DNA of 38,647 nt, from assembly GCA_003157745.1 (NCBI GenBank), contig PMKM01000016.1, forward strand, positions 18,743-57,389, read 5' to 3'. The notes beneath the pieces are model-generated. The model did not search any database. It saw nothing but the letters and a program-made list of their open reading frames with translations, and was not told the origin of the DNA. The first letter of the stretch is position 1, and each line of letters starts with the position of its first letter. The translations under genes and the position numbers were made by a program. Below are positions 25,934 through 33,351 of the stretch, in pieces. Origin of the DNA: Bryobacterales bacterium (GTDB lineage Bacteria; Acidobacteriota; Terriglobia; Bryobacterales; Bryobacteraceae).

Positions 25934-27172
25934 TTAGACCGCGCGCCGCCGCCCGTTTCTCGATTTCGGACCGAACGAGCGCGAGAACTTCTGGTGCGAT
26001 GGCGTCGCGGACGGCATCACGATAACGGGAGCGCCGGTCTTCAGTTCGCGGGGAATATCGTTCGCAACCGGCCGCCGGATCAGGCGTGTGGCCAATGTGC
26101 GCTCGATATGCGCGATATCGGAGCGCTCGGCTCGCGTGGCGAACGTCGAAGCCGTGCCGCGCGCGCCGGCGCGGGCTGTGCGGCCGACGCGATGTATGAA
26201 GTCCTCGGGGACTTGCGGCAGATCGTAGTTCACCACGTGCGAGATCCCCTCGACGTGAATGCCGCGGGCGGCCACGTCGGTAGCCACCAGAACGCGATAT
26301 TGCCCGTCCTGGAAGCCGCGCAGCGCCTGGTTGCGTTGGTTCTGGCTGCGGTCGCCGTGGATGGCGGCGGATTTCACCCCGTCGCGCGCCAGCTTCTTCG
26401 ACAGCCTGTCGACGCCGTGTTTGGTGCGGGCAAAGACGAGAAAGGAACCCTCCTCCTCGCGCAACATCGATTGCAGCAGGCCCAGCTTGCGGTCCTGTTC
26501 CACTTCGTACACGTGCAGGTCCACCTGCTCGACCGGCTTGTTGGTGGCGCCAACTTCGATGCGCACCGCGTTGCGGACTTGCGTTTCGACCAGGTGCTTG
26601 ACAGAGCTTTCGATAGTAGCCGAGAACAGCAGCGTCTGCCGATCGGCCGGAATCGCGGCCATGATCCGCTTGACGGTGGGCAGGAATCCCATGTCCAACA
26701 TGCGGTCGGCCTCATCCAGAACCATAAGGCGGACCTTGCTGAGGTCGACCAGTTTCCGGCTGAGAAAATCGTACAGCCTGCCCGGCGTGGCGACCAGCAC
26801 TTGCGAGCCTTTGCGGATCGCGTTCAGTTGCGTCCGCTCGCTGACGCCGCCGACGACCACCGTCGCCTGCAGTCCGGTGCCAGCGGCCATTTTGACGAAC
26901 ACTTCTTGAATCTGGATGGCGAGTTCGCGCGTCGGAGTCAAAATCACGCTACGAATGCCGGCCTGTGGCGGCAACTTGCCAAGTTGGTGAATGAGAGGCA
27001 ATACAAACGCCAGTGTCTTGCCGGTGCCTGTTTGCGCGGTGGCAACCAGGTCTTTACCGGCCAGCGCGGGCTCGATGGCCTGCTCCTGTACGGGGGTCGC
27101 TTCGGTGAAGCCGTTCCTGGCGAGATTGCTCTGCAGGACAGCCGAAAGGGGGAGATCGCAAAAATTTTTCAT
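25934..27172 (-). CDS. DEAD-box RNA helicase (RhlE-like)
   Basis: This is an ATP-dependent RNA helicase of 412 aa. All core motifs are visible: Q motif (FTEATPVQEQAI), Walker A AQTGTGKT near residue 50, PTRELA, ATPGR, the DEAD box in VLDEADRMLD, SAT, and the C-terminal 'VLVATDVAARGIHV' and HRVGRTARAG. A short basic tail (KSRNGRRRAV) may contact RNA. Likely roles are ribosome assembly or RNA turnover, as in RhlE/CsdA relatives. No Shine-Dalgarno is seen before ATG 27172. Instead the leader carries TTTTCCTCCTTTAAACGACT, which looks like the anti-Shine-Dalgarno end of 16S rRNA and may matter for control. Confidence 0.95.
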   Translation of the reverse strand: MKNFCDLPLSAVLQSNLARNGFTEATPVQEQAIEPALAGKDLVATAQTGTGKTLAFVLPLIHQLGKLPPQAGIRSVILTPTRELAIQIQEVFVKMAAGTGLQATVVVGGVSERTQLNAIRKGSQVLVATPGRLYDFLSRKLVDLSKVRLMVLDEADRMLDMGFLPTVKRIMAAIPADRQTLLFSATIESSVKHLVETQVRNAVRIEVGATNKPVEQVDLHVYEVEQDRKLGLLQSMLREEEGSFLVFARTKHGVDRLSKKLARDGVKSAAIHGDRSQNQRNQALRGFQDGQYRVLVATDVAARGIHVEGISHVVNYDLPQVPEDFIHRVGRTARAGARGTASTFATRAERSDIAHIERTLATRLIRRPVANDIPRELKTGAPVIVMPSATPSHQKFSRSFGPKSRNGRRRAV

Positions 27173-27479
27173 GAGTCGTTAGTCGTTTAAAGGAGGAAAA
27201 CCGGCGGGCCGACTCGCCAATTAGCGGAGAAGGGGTTGCGGATCAACTTCCAGAGTCTCAATTGTAGCATGCCGTGACGCTGTAGTGCTTTGCTGGGGCA
27301 TGCTTTAGAGGGACTTGCAAAGATAGCCGCCGGTGGCGGGGCCGGTGCGGCTCAAAAACGTCACCCAAGCCGTAGCTTGCCCGGACCACGTCACGGCGCG
27401 ACTTTCGACACGTGATACCGTGTTGTTTCAGATGGCGGGACGTCCCTCACCCGCTGCGACCAAGGAGCACGTTCTTTCC
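27173..27479. other. Divergent intergenic region between helicase and GH74-like gene
   Basis: This 307-bp region between divergent genes holds the helicase leader, with a CCTCCTTT motif on the minus strand and the tandem ACGACTAACGACTC. It also holds copy 2 of the dispersed repeat (from 27307). For the plus-strand gene, AAGGAG at 27461-27466 is a candidate ribosome-binding site, 13 bases before ATG 27480, which is a long spacing. No clear promoter hexamers were found. Confidence 0.45.
27307..27375 (+). repeat. Dispersed intergenic repeat, copy 2
   Basis: AGAGGGACTTGCAAAGATAG followed by the CCGCC-GGT-GGCGG hairpin matches copy 1 at 219-300. The two copies differ by one base in the first 30 or so and by a deletion in the middle of this copy. 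They are 27 kb apart and both intergenic. Confidence 0.6.
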
Positions 27480-29741
27480 ATGACTTTTCGATTAGTCCGG
27501 CTTTCGGTGCTGATGGCCGCACTGTGCGGCGCGGTGACGGCGCAGAGCGCGCCCAAGCAGCGGTCCGCATCGGTGCCCTACACGTGGAAAAACGTGCAGA
27601 TGGTGGGCGGCGGCTTTGTCGACGGCATCGTCTTTCATCCGGCTGTGAAGGGCGTGCGCTACGCGCGTACCGATATCGGCGGCGCGTACCGCTGGAACGA
27701 GATTGTCCACGGCTGGGAGCCGATGCTCGATTGGGTCTCGTACGAGAACGCCAACTGGATGGGCGTCGACAGCATCGCCGTCGACGCGTCCGACCCCAAT
27801 CGCGTGTATCTCGCATGCGGTATGTATACCAATCCCGCCACGCCGGATGGCGCCATTCTGCGTTCGAACGACCGCGGCAAGACCTTCCAGCACGCGAACG
27901 TGCCGTTCAAGTTCGGCGGCAACGAATCCGGCCGCGGCCACGGCGAGCGGCTGGCGGTGGACCCTCACCTCGGCGGCATCCTCTATTTGGGCACCCGCCA
28001 CGCCGGTCTCTGGAAGAGCGCCGATCACGCTGCGACGTGGACCAAGGTCGAGAGCTTTCCCGATACCGCCGAAACGATGCCCGCCGCTGGCCGCGAGCAG
28101 GGGCAGGGACGTGGCATGTCGTTCGTCCTGTTCGATCCGCGCAGCGGGGTGAGCGGTAAACCAACTTCGACGATTTACGTTGGCGTGTCGCTGGAGGGAC
28201 AGGGGAACCTGTTCCGTTCGACCGATGCCGGCAAGAGTTGGCAGGCGGTGCCTGGCGCGCCGGTCGAATACGCGCCCGCGCGCGCCGCGTTCGGTTCCGA
28301 TGGCGTTCTCTACATTACTTATGCGGCCGGCCCCAACCCGTACCAGGCCATCGGCGGCGGCGTGTGGAAGCTCGACACCGCGAGCGGCACGTGGACCGAC
28401 ATCACGCCCGACCGGCCGGGCGACGGCCGAGGGTTCGGTTACGGCGGCGTTTCGGTGGACGCGCATCGCCCGCGGGCGCTGATTGTCAGCACGTATTCCC
28501 GGCCGCGGGGCGAAGAGGTGTTTCGCAGCGTGGACGGCGGCGCCAACTGGAAGCCGGTGTTCGCTTCCGGCGGAACGTACGATTTTTCGCTGGCGCCATA
28601 CGTGGCGCGGACGCCGATTCACTGGCTGTTCGACGTCGAAATCGATCCGGCCAATTCCGATCACGCCATTTTCACGACCGGCTACGGCGGTTATGAGACC
28701 TTTAACCTCGGCGCAATGGATTTGGGCAAGCCGACCAAATGGAGCGTGATGAGCAAGGGTATCGAAGAGACCGTCGCTCTCGATCTGCTGAGCCCACCCG
28801 AGGGCGCGCATCTGCTGACCGCGATCGGCGACTACAGCGGCTTCGTCCATGCGGACCTCGATAAGCCGGCTCCCGAAGGCAATTACGACCGTCCGCGTTT
28901 TGGCAACACCACGGGATTGGCAGGCGCCCAGAACAGTCCGCAGATGATCGTCCGCGTGGGCAGGGGCGGGGGCAGCGGCGGCAGCATCGGCTACACGATG
29001 GACGGAGGCAGGACGTGGCAGCCCACGTCGTCGGCGCCGCCGGCCGCCACCATGGGGAGCATTGCGGTTTCGACCGACGGAGCCACCTGGGTGTGGACGC
29101 CCGAGCGCAGCGCCGTCTACCGCAGCGGCGATTTCGGCGGGCGGTGGACGAAGTCGGAAGGGATTCCGGAGAATACGCACGTGATCGCCGATCCGATCAA
29201 CCCGCGCAAGTTCTACGGGCTTGCACTGTTCGACGGGAAGCTCTACGTCAGCACGGATGGCGCGGCCACGTTCACCGCGCAGCCGCTCGTGCTGCCCGAC
29301 GGACTTCCCACCCGCGGCGGCAACCTTGGTAACGATCGCAGCAATCGTGGCGATACCCGTGGCGGTCAGGATCGCATTTATGCCACGCCGGGCCATGAAG
29401 GCGACCTATGGCTGGCCGCATTCAACGGCCTCTATCACTCGGCCGATAGCGGCCTGACGTTTGCCCGCCTGGGCCACGTCGATCAGATTCATGGCTTCGG
29501 CTTCGGCCAGGCGGCTCCGGGCACAGCCGCTCCGACCTTGTACCTGATCGGCGTGATCGACGGCGTGCGCGGCGTTTTTCGTTCGACTAACACGGCCAAG
29601 AGCTGGGTGCGCATCAACGACGACCAGCATCAATGGGGATTGCTATTGCAGATCACAGGCGATCCGAAACAGTTCGGCCGAGTCTATGTGGGCACCCACG
29701 GCCGCGGTGTGATCTACGGCGACCCGGTGGCGTCGCGGTAG
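27480..29741 (+). CDS. GH74-like double beta-propeller protein, probably exported
   Basis: The start ATG 27480 is chosen because a signal peptide begins there (MTFRLVRLSVLMAALCGAVTAQ); the frame is open upstream to 27333. The 753-aa product follows the GH74 xyloglucanase pattern: 'GGGFVDGIVFHP', 'RYARTDIGGAYRW', 'GVDSIAVD..DPNRVYLA', 'ILRSNDRGKTF', 'NESGRGHGERLAVDP', 'LYLGTRHAGLWKS'. Asp65 in TDIGG corresponds to the first catalytic Asp of GH74. The second Asp of characterised enzymes lies in a motif like (S)-x-D-(Y/F)-A before P-x-x-x-V-R-V-G. Here that stretch reads GLAGAQNSPQMIVRVG, with Ala481 in the expected place. It may therefore bind xyloglucan-like glucans without cleaving them, or cleave by a variant mechanism. 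Confidence 0.88.
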   Translation: MTFRLVRLSVLMAALCGAVTAQSAPKQRSASVPYTWKNVQMVGGGFVDGIVFHPAVKGVRYARTDIGGAYRWNEIVHGWEPMLDWVSYENANWMGVDSIAVDASDPNRVYLACGMYTNPATPDGAILRSNDRGKTFQHANVPFKFGGNESGRGHGERLAVDPHLGGILYLGTRHAGLWKSADHAATWTKVESFPDTAETMPAAGREQGQGRGMSFVLFDPRSGVSGKPTSTIYVGVSLEGQGNLFRSTDAGKSWQAVPGAPVEYAPARAAFGSDGVLYITYAAGPNPYQAIGGGVWKLDTASGTWTDITPDRPGDGRGFGYGGVSVDAHRPRALIVSTYSRPRGEEVFRSVDGGANWKPVFASGGTYDFSLAPYVARTPIHWLFDVEIDPANSDHAIFTTGYGGYETFNLGAMDLGKPTKWSVMSKGIEETVALDLLSPPEGAHLLTAIGDYSGFVHADLDKPAPEGNYDRPRFGNTTGLAGAQNSPQMIVRVGRGGGSGGSIGYTMDGGRTWQPTSSAPPAATMGSIAVSTDGATWVWTPERSAVYRSGDFGGRWTKSEGIPENTHVIADPINPRKFYGLALFDGKLYVSTDGAATFTAQPLVLPDGLPTRGGNLGNDRSNRGDTRGGQDRIYATPGHEGDLWLAAFNGLYHSADSGLTFARLGHVDQIHGFGFGQAAPGTAAPTLYLIGVIDGVRGVFRSTNTAKSWVRINDDQHQWGLLLQITGDPKQFGRVYVGTHGRGVIYGDPVASR

Positions 29742-29893
29742 CGTGCCGCGAATCGCCGGAATCGGGCGACGCTGCCTGATGCCGTTCGGTTGCCGCGGGC
29801 CTGCCCATTGGTGCACTGTCGAGGCCAGCACAGCACGTCGAGCCGCGCGTTACACTCGACGTTTAACTCATCTATGACCCTTGAGAAAGCAGT

Positions 29894-31324
29894 GTGCATT
29901 TCCATCGCCGGTTCCGGCAGCGCGGCGGTCCGCCAGTGACGCCCGAAGAGTTCCGCAAGTCCGGCCATCAGGCCATCGATTGGGTTGCCGATTACCTGAC
30001 CAATCCGGGTCGCTATCCTGTATTAGCGCGCGTGAAGCCGGGCGAACTCACCGACGCGCTGCCCGCGCGCGGCCCCGAGCAGGGCGAGCCGCCGGAGTGC
30101 CTGCTGGCGGATTTCGAACGCCTCATCCTGCCGGCGGTGACCCATTGGAACCATCCCGGCTTTATGGCGTATTTCGCCAACTCCGGTTCGGCGCCGGGCA
30201 TTTTGGGAGAGTTGCTGGCGTCGGCGCTCAATAGCAATGCGATGTTGTGGAAGTCGTGCCCCGCCGCGGTTGAACTGGAACAGGTCACGCTGCGCTGGCT
30301 GCGCCAATGGACCGGTCTGCCCGAAGACTGGTTCGGCCAGATCTTCGATACCGCGTCGATCGGCAGCATGCACGGCCTGGCCGCTGCGCGCGAAGCCGCC
30401 GAACCTGCCTCGCGCGCCAAAGGAATGGCGCCCGGTCTGGTCGTCTACACCTCCGAGCAGGCGCACTCGTCGATCGAAAAAGGCGCCATCGCCATAGGCT
30501 TCGGCCAGGAAAACGTGCGCAAGGTTCCTGTGGACGCCGAATTCCGCATGCGGACGGACGCGCTCGCGGAACTGATCGCACGCGATCGCGCCGCCGGTTT
30601 GCGCCCGTGCGTGGTCGCAGCGACGGTGGGGACAACCGCGACCACGAGCGTCGATCCCGTTTGCGCCATCGCCGAGATCTGCCGCGCCAACGAACTCTGG
30701 CTGCATGTGGACGCCGCCTACGCCGGCTCGGCCGCCGTGGCCGACGAGTTTCGCTGGGTGCTGGCCGGCTGCGAGCATGCCGATTCCATGGTCACCAATC
30801 CGCACAAGTGGATGCTCACGCCGTGCGATTGCAGCGTGTTCTACACGCGCCATCCGGACGTGCTGCGGCGCGCTTTTTCGTTGGTGCCCGATTATCTGAA
30901 GACCGACGACGACCCGCGCGCGGTCAACCTGATGGATTATGGCGTGGCGCTCGGCCGACGCTTCCGCGCCCTGAAAGTCTGGTTCGTCATGCGCAGCTAC
31001 GGCCGCGAAGGGATCGCCGCGACGATCCGCGAGCACGTCCGCATGGCGCAGACGGTGGCCGCCAGAGTCGACGCCCATCCGCGCTTCGAACGCACCGCGC
31101 CGACGCCGTTCTCCACCATCTGTTTCCGCTACCAGGGCAGCGACGCCGAGAACCGGCAAATCCAGGAGGCCGTCAACGAAACCGGCGAATTCTTCATCTC
31201 CGGCACCAAACTGCACGGCCGGTACACGCTCCGCATGGCGATCGGCAACATGCACACCACCCAGGCGCACGTCGACCGCGCGTGGGAGTTGATCCAGGCG
31301 GAAGCGGCCAAGCTCGCCGGCTGA
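29894..31324 (+). CDS. PLP-dependent decarboxylase, aromatic-L-amino-acid decarboxylase family
   Basis: This fold-type I group II decarboxylase has up to 476 aa. The family start (TPEEFRKSGHQAIDWVADYL) follows GTG 29936; the upstream GTG 29894 has a better purine-rich site (GAGAAAG), so either start is possible. Conserved elements are HWNHPGFMAYF, 'SCPAAVELE', TASIGSMHGLAAAREA, 'SEQAHSSIEKGA', 'ATVGTTATTSVDP', HVDAAYAGSA and NPHKWM, whose Lys305 should form the Schiff base with PLP. The family removes CO2 from aromatic or branched L-amino acids such as Trp, Tyr, Phe or Dopa; the substrate cannot be assigned here. It stands alone, followed by tRNA-Val. Confidence 0.93.
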   Translation: MHFHRRFRQRGGPPVTPEEFRKSGHQAIDWVADYLTNPGRYPVLARVKPGELTDALPARGPEQGEPPECLLADFERLILPAVTHWNHPGFMAYFANSGSAPGILGELLASALNSNAMLWKSCPAAVELEQVTLRWLRQWTGLPEDWFGQIFDTASIGSMHGLAAAREAAEPASRAKGMAPGLVVYTSEQAHSSIEKGAIAIGFGQENVRKVPVDAEFRMRTDALAELIARDRAAGLRPCVVAATVGTTATTSVDPVCAIAEICRANELWLHVDAAYAGSAAVADEFRWVLAGCEHADSMVTNPHKWMLTPCDCSVFYTRHPDVLRRAFSLVPDYLKTDDDPRAVNLMDYGVALGRRFRALKVWFVMRSYGREGIAATIREHVRMAQTVAARVDAHPRFERTAPTPFSTICFRYQGSDAENRQIQEAVNETGEFFISGTKLHGRYTLRMAIGNMHTTQAHVDRAWELIQAEAAKLAG

Positions 31325-31476
31325 TGCTGGGCCGCGTCCGGAGTTCGCTGTCCGCACGCAGGTTGCTTGCCGAAGTATCGCTTGCCGAAGAGCATTTTCG
31401 AAGTGGCGGACGAGCATCGTTTTCAGGTAAACTCGAATATTCAGCCCATGCGTGCCGGTTCCGCGGCGCCGCTTCA

Positions 31477-31553
31477 GGGCGCGTAGCTCAGTTGGTTAGA
31501 GCGCCTGCTTCACACGCAGGAGGTCGCAGGTTCGAGTCCTGCCGCGCCCACCA
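31477..31553 (+). tRNA. tRNA-Val (anticodon CAC)
   Basis: A full cloverleaf can be drawn. The acceptor GGGCGCG (31477-31483) pairs with CGCGCCC (31543-31549). The D arm is AGCTCAGTTGGTTAGAGC. The anticodon stem CCTGC/GCAGG encloses loop TTCACAC with anticodon CAC (31511-31513), and the T arm contains GGTTCGAGTCC. The discriminator is A, and CCA is encoded at 31551-31553. An integrase remnant lies just downstream, in keeping with use of the 3' end of tRNA genes as an integration target. Confidence 0.97.
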
Positions 31554-31638
31554 CTCAACCGCTTCAGACTCAACGTCGCTCTCGCGTCCGCAGTCGCCCA
31601 AACTGCCGTTTCCGTACGAGAACTGTTCCAAGACTCCC

Positions 31639-31887
31639 TTAGCCCTGATGTGCCTGTACTAGAATCCAGCCCGTGTTCGTTTGCTTTCCGATCCAGATAG
31701 GCAAGTGCTTTTCAATTCCCTCGGGCGTGATGTCGGACAGCCGAAGCGACCCGAATACCGGTCGTAGAAACTTCAGCGCATTCAGGTTCGCCGCGTGCGG
31801 TTTGGCGGTGCGGATTGGCGGTGTCGATCTCCACTCCAGGAACCAATCCGCCCACTCGAGAAAGGCCAGGTTCTTGCCAGCCGGCCC
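31639..31887 (-). pseudogene. Tyrosine recombinase (phage-type integrase) fragment
   Basis: Reading the minus strand from 31887 to the TAA at 31641-31639 gives about 82 codons without a usable start. The core matches the N-terminal SAM-like core-binding domain of tyrosine recombinases: KNLAFLEWADWFLEWRS, then HAANLNALKFLRPVFG, LRLSDITPEGIEKHL. The catalytic domain (R-H-R-Y) is absent. On the upstream side, a stop lies at 31888-31890 and the frame is lost at the palindrome 31880-31909. I interpret it as a relic of an integrase that once inserted DNA at the neighbouring tRNA-Val gene. Confidence 0.65.
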
Positions 31888-31909
31888 TCATCTTATGTGG
31901 AGGGCCGGC
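31880..31909. repeat. Perfect 10-bp palindrome in integrase remnant border
   Basis: GCCGGCCCTC (31880-31889) and GAGGGCCGGC (31900-31909) are perfect inverted repeats around the loop ATCTTATGTG. The hairpin lies about 140 bases beyond the stop of the minus-strand nitrogenase-like K gene and at the 5' end of the integrase fragment. With no T-run on either side, a REP-like element is as likely as a terminator. Confidence 0.45.
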
Positions 31910-32049
31910 CGTGGTGGGGCATGTGTTGCCACGATCCCAAACCGGCTGTTCTTCCGGGTGTCGCGATCCTCCCCGGCGCCATCGGCGGCGCCCAGTGGCG
32001 CTGCATGGTTAGAACGCCTGACATGGGTCCTCGGGCGCGAAACGCCAAG

Positions 32050-33351
32050 TCAGTATTTGGCCAGAATTCCGGTGTAGATGTCTTCCATCAGGCGCAGGCC
32101 GCCGGCGTAACCGGCGTAGGCGCGGTCGAGCACCAGGCGGTTGTTGGCGGGCAGGCTGACGCTGAGGTGGAAACCGTCGAGTTCGCGCGCGAGGTCCCGG
32201 TCCCAACTGCTGCCGAGGATAAGGGGGTGATGATCGGCGTCGGCGGCGGCGCGCAGCACGTCCGCGATTTGCCCGCTGTCCTGCGTGAAGTGAACGGCGG
32301 GCTTGCCGGGCAGCGTTTCGAACAGCGCGCGTAGCGTGGCCTGATGCTCTTCCGGCGGATTGTCCGTGACGAACTGTGGACCGGGTAACAGGCCGAGTTC
32401 ATTGGCGAGGAAGCGGCTCGCGCCGATCGAGTAGAACGAATCCGCCACGCAACTGAAGCGCGACGGCAGATCCCAGCGCATTTCGAGAAAGAAATCGGCC
32501 GAGCGGTCCAGGTAGTGATAGAAGCGCGCCTCTTCGCGTTCGACGACGGGTTCGACGTCGATGTGCGCGAACGTGCCCACCGCGCGCAGAAACGCGCTGG
32601 TTTCGACGGCGCCGATCGGCAAGACCGGCTGATGCAGCCACGGCGTGCCGAAACGATCTTCGAGCCGTTGCGCGACGTCGAGGCCGGGCCAGGGCGAGAC
32701 AACCAGATTCAGCGCCGCGGCCGGAATTTTCCGCCACGCGGCGATGCCGCCCGAAGCGTGGCCGAAAAGCAGATTCGGCGTCAGCCCAATCGAACGGAGC
32801 AGGTCGCCCAGCGCTTGCAGGTTGCCGGCCCAAAACGGGTCCTGATAGGGAAGTACGCTCCAGACGTTCACCAGGCGCTCCTGGCGCGGCGCCGGCTCGA
32901 GCAACTGGTCGATGATGGCGAGCACGACTTGTTCATGCCCCCAATTGGCGTAGCCCTTAAATCCACCCGTCGACACGTGCAGGATCGGCGCGCCGCGGCG
33001 GCGGTACTCGGCGACCACGGCGGGCACGTCGTCGCCGACCAGATCCGCCGTGCAGCCGGTCAACACGACGAACAGGTCTCCATCCATGACCTGCAACGCG
33101 CCGTCGATGACTTCGCGCAGCCGCTGCTCGCCGCCGAAAACGACTTCGGTTTCGGTCGCGTTGGTGGATGGAATGGCGTTGCCGCCCGCGTAGCCCGAGC
33201 CCTGAAATCCGTTGCAATGGGCGAGCGCGCCGAAGATCTTGTTGGAGCAGCCGGGGCCGGCGTGGATAATGGGGAGGGCGCGCTCAATGGCTGCGACCGT
33301 CTGTTGCCCGCCCAGCGCGCAGAACTGTCGCGGTTGTCCGATCGCGTTCAT
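32050..33351 (-). CDS. Nitrogenase component 1-like protein, K-type (pair 1)
   Basis: This is the beta-like partner of the D-type protein upstream. ATG 33351 overlaps the stop of that gene as ATGA and follows GGAGAA, so the two are translationally coupled; the 448-codon open frame upstream of this ATG lies within the partner. The 433-aa product has C11, C35 (in HAGPGC) and C100 (in TGCTADLVGDD), spaced 24 and 65, against 25 and 58 for NifK C70/C95/C153. All three cysteines expected to bind a P-cluster-type Fe-S cluster are therefore present, unlike typical NifN, which lacks some. It is close to 430-450 aa, shorter than NifK (about 520). Cofactor and substrate are unknown; it could belong to a reductase or to a scaffold complex. 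Confidence 0.88.
   Translation of the reverse strand: MNAIGQPRQFCALGGQQTVAAIERALPIIHAGPGCSNKIFGALAHCNGFQGSGYAGGNAIPSTNATETEVVFGGEQRLREVIDGALQVMDGDLFVVLTGCTADLVGDDVPAVVAEYRRRGAPILHVSTGGFKGYANWGHEQVVLAIIDQLLEPAPRQERLVNVWSVLPYQDPFWAGNLQALGDLLRSIGLTPNLLFGHASGGIAAWRKIPAAALNLVVSPWPGLDVAQRLEDRFGTPWLHQPVLPIGAVETSAFLRAVGTFAHIDVEPVVEREEARFYHYLDRSADFFLEMRWDLPSRFSCVADSFYSIGASRFLANELGLLPGPQFVTDNPPEEHQATLRALFETLPGKPAVHFTQDSGQIADVLRAAADADHHPLILGSSWDRDLARELDGFHLSVSLPANNRLVLDRAYAGYAGGLRLMEDIYTGILAKY

Noticed and set aside
27492-29396. 634-codon minus-strand frame antisense to the GH74-like gene
   Set aside because: The plus strand has a clear GH74 match and signal peptide. The antisense translation is Arg/Ala-rich without any domain.
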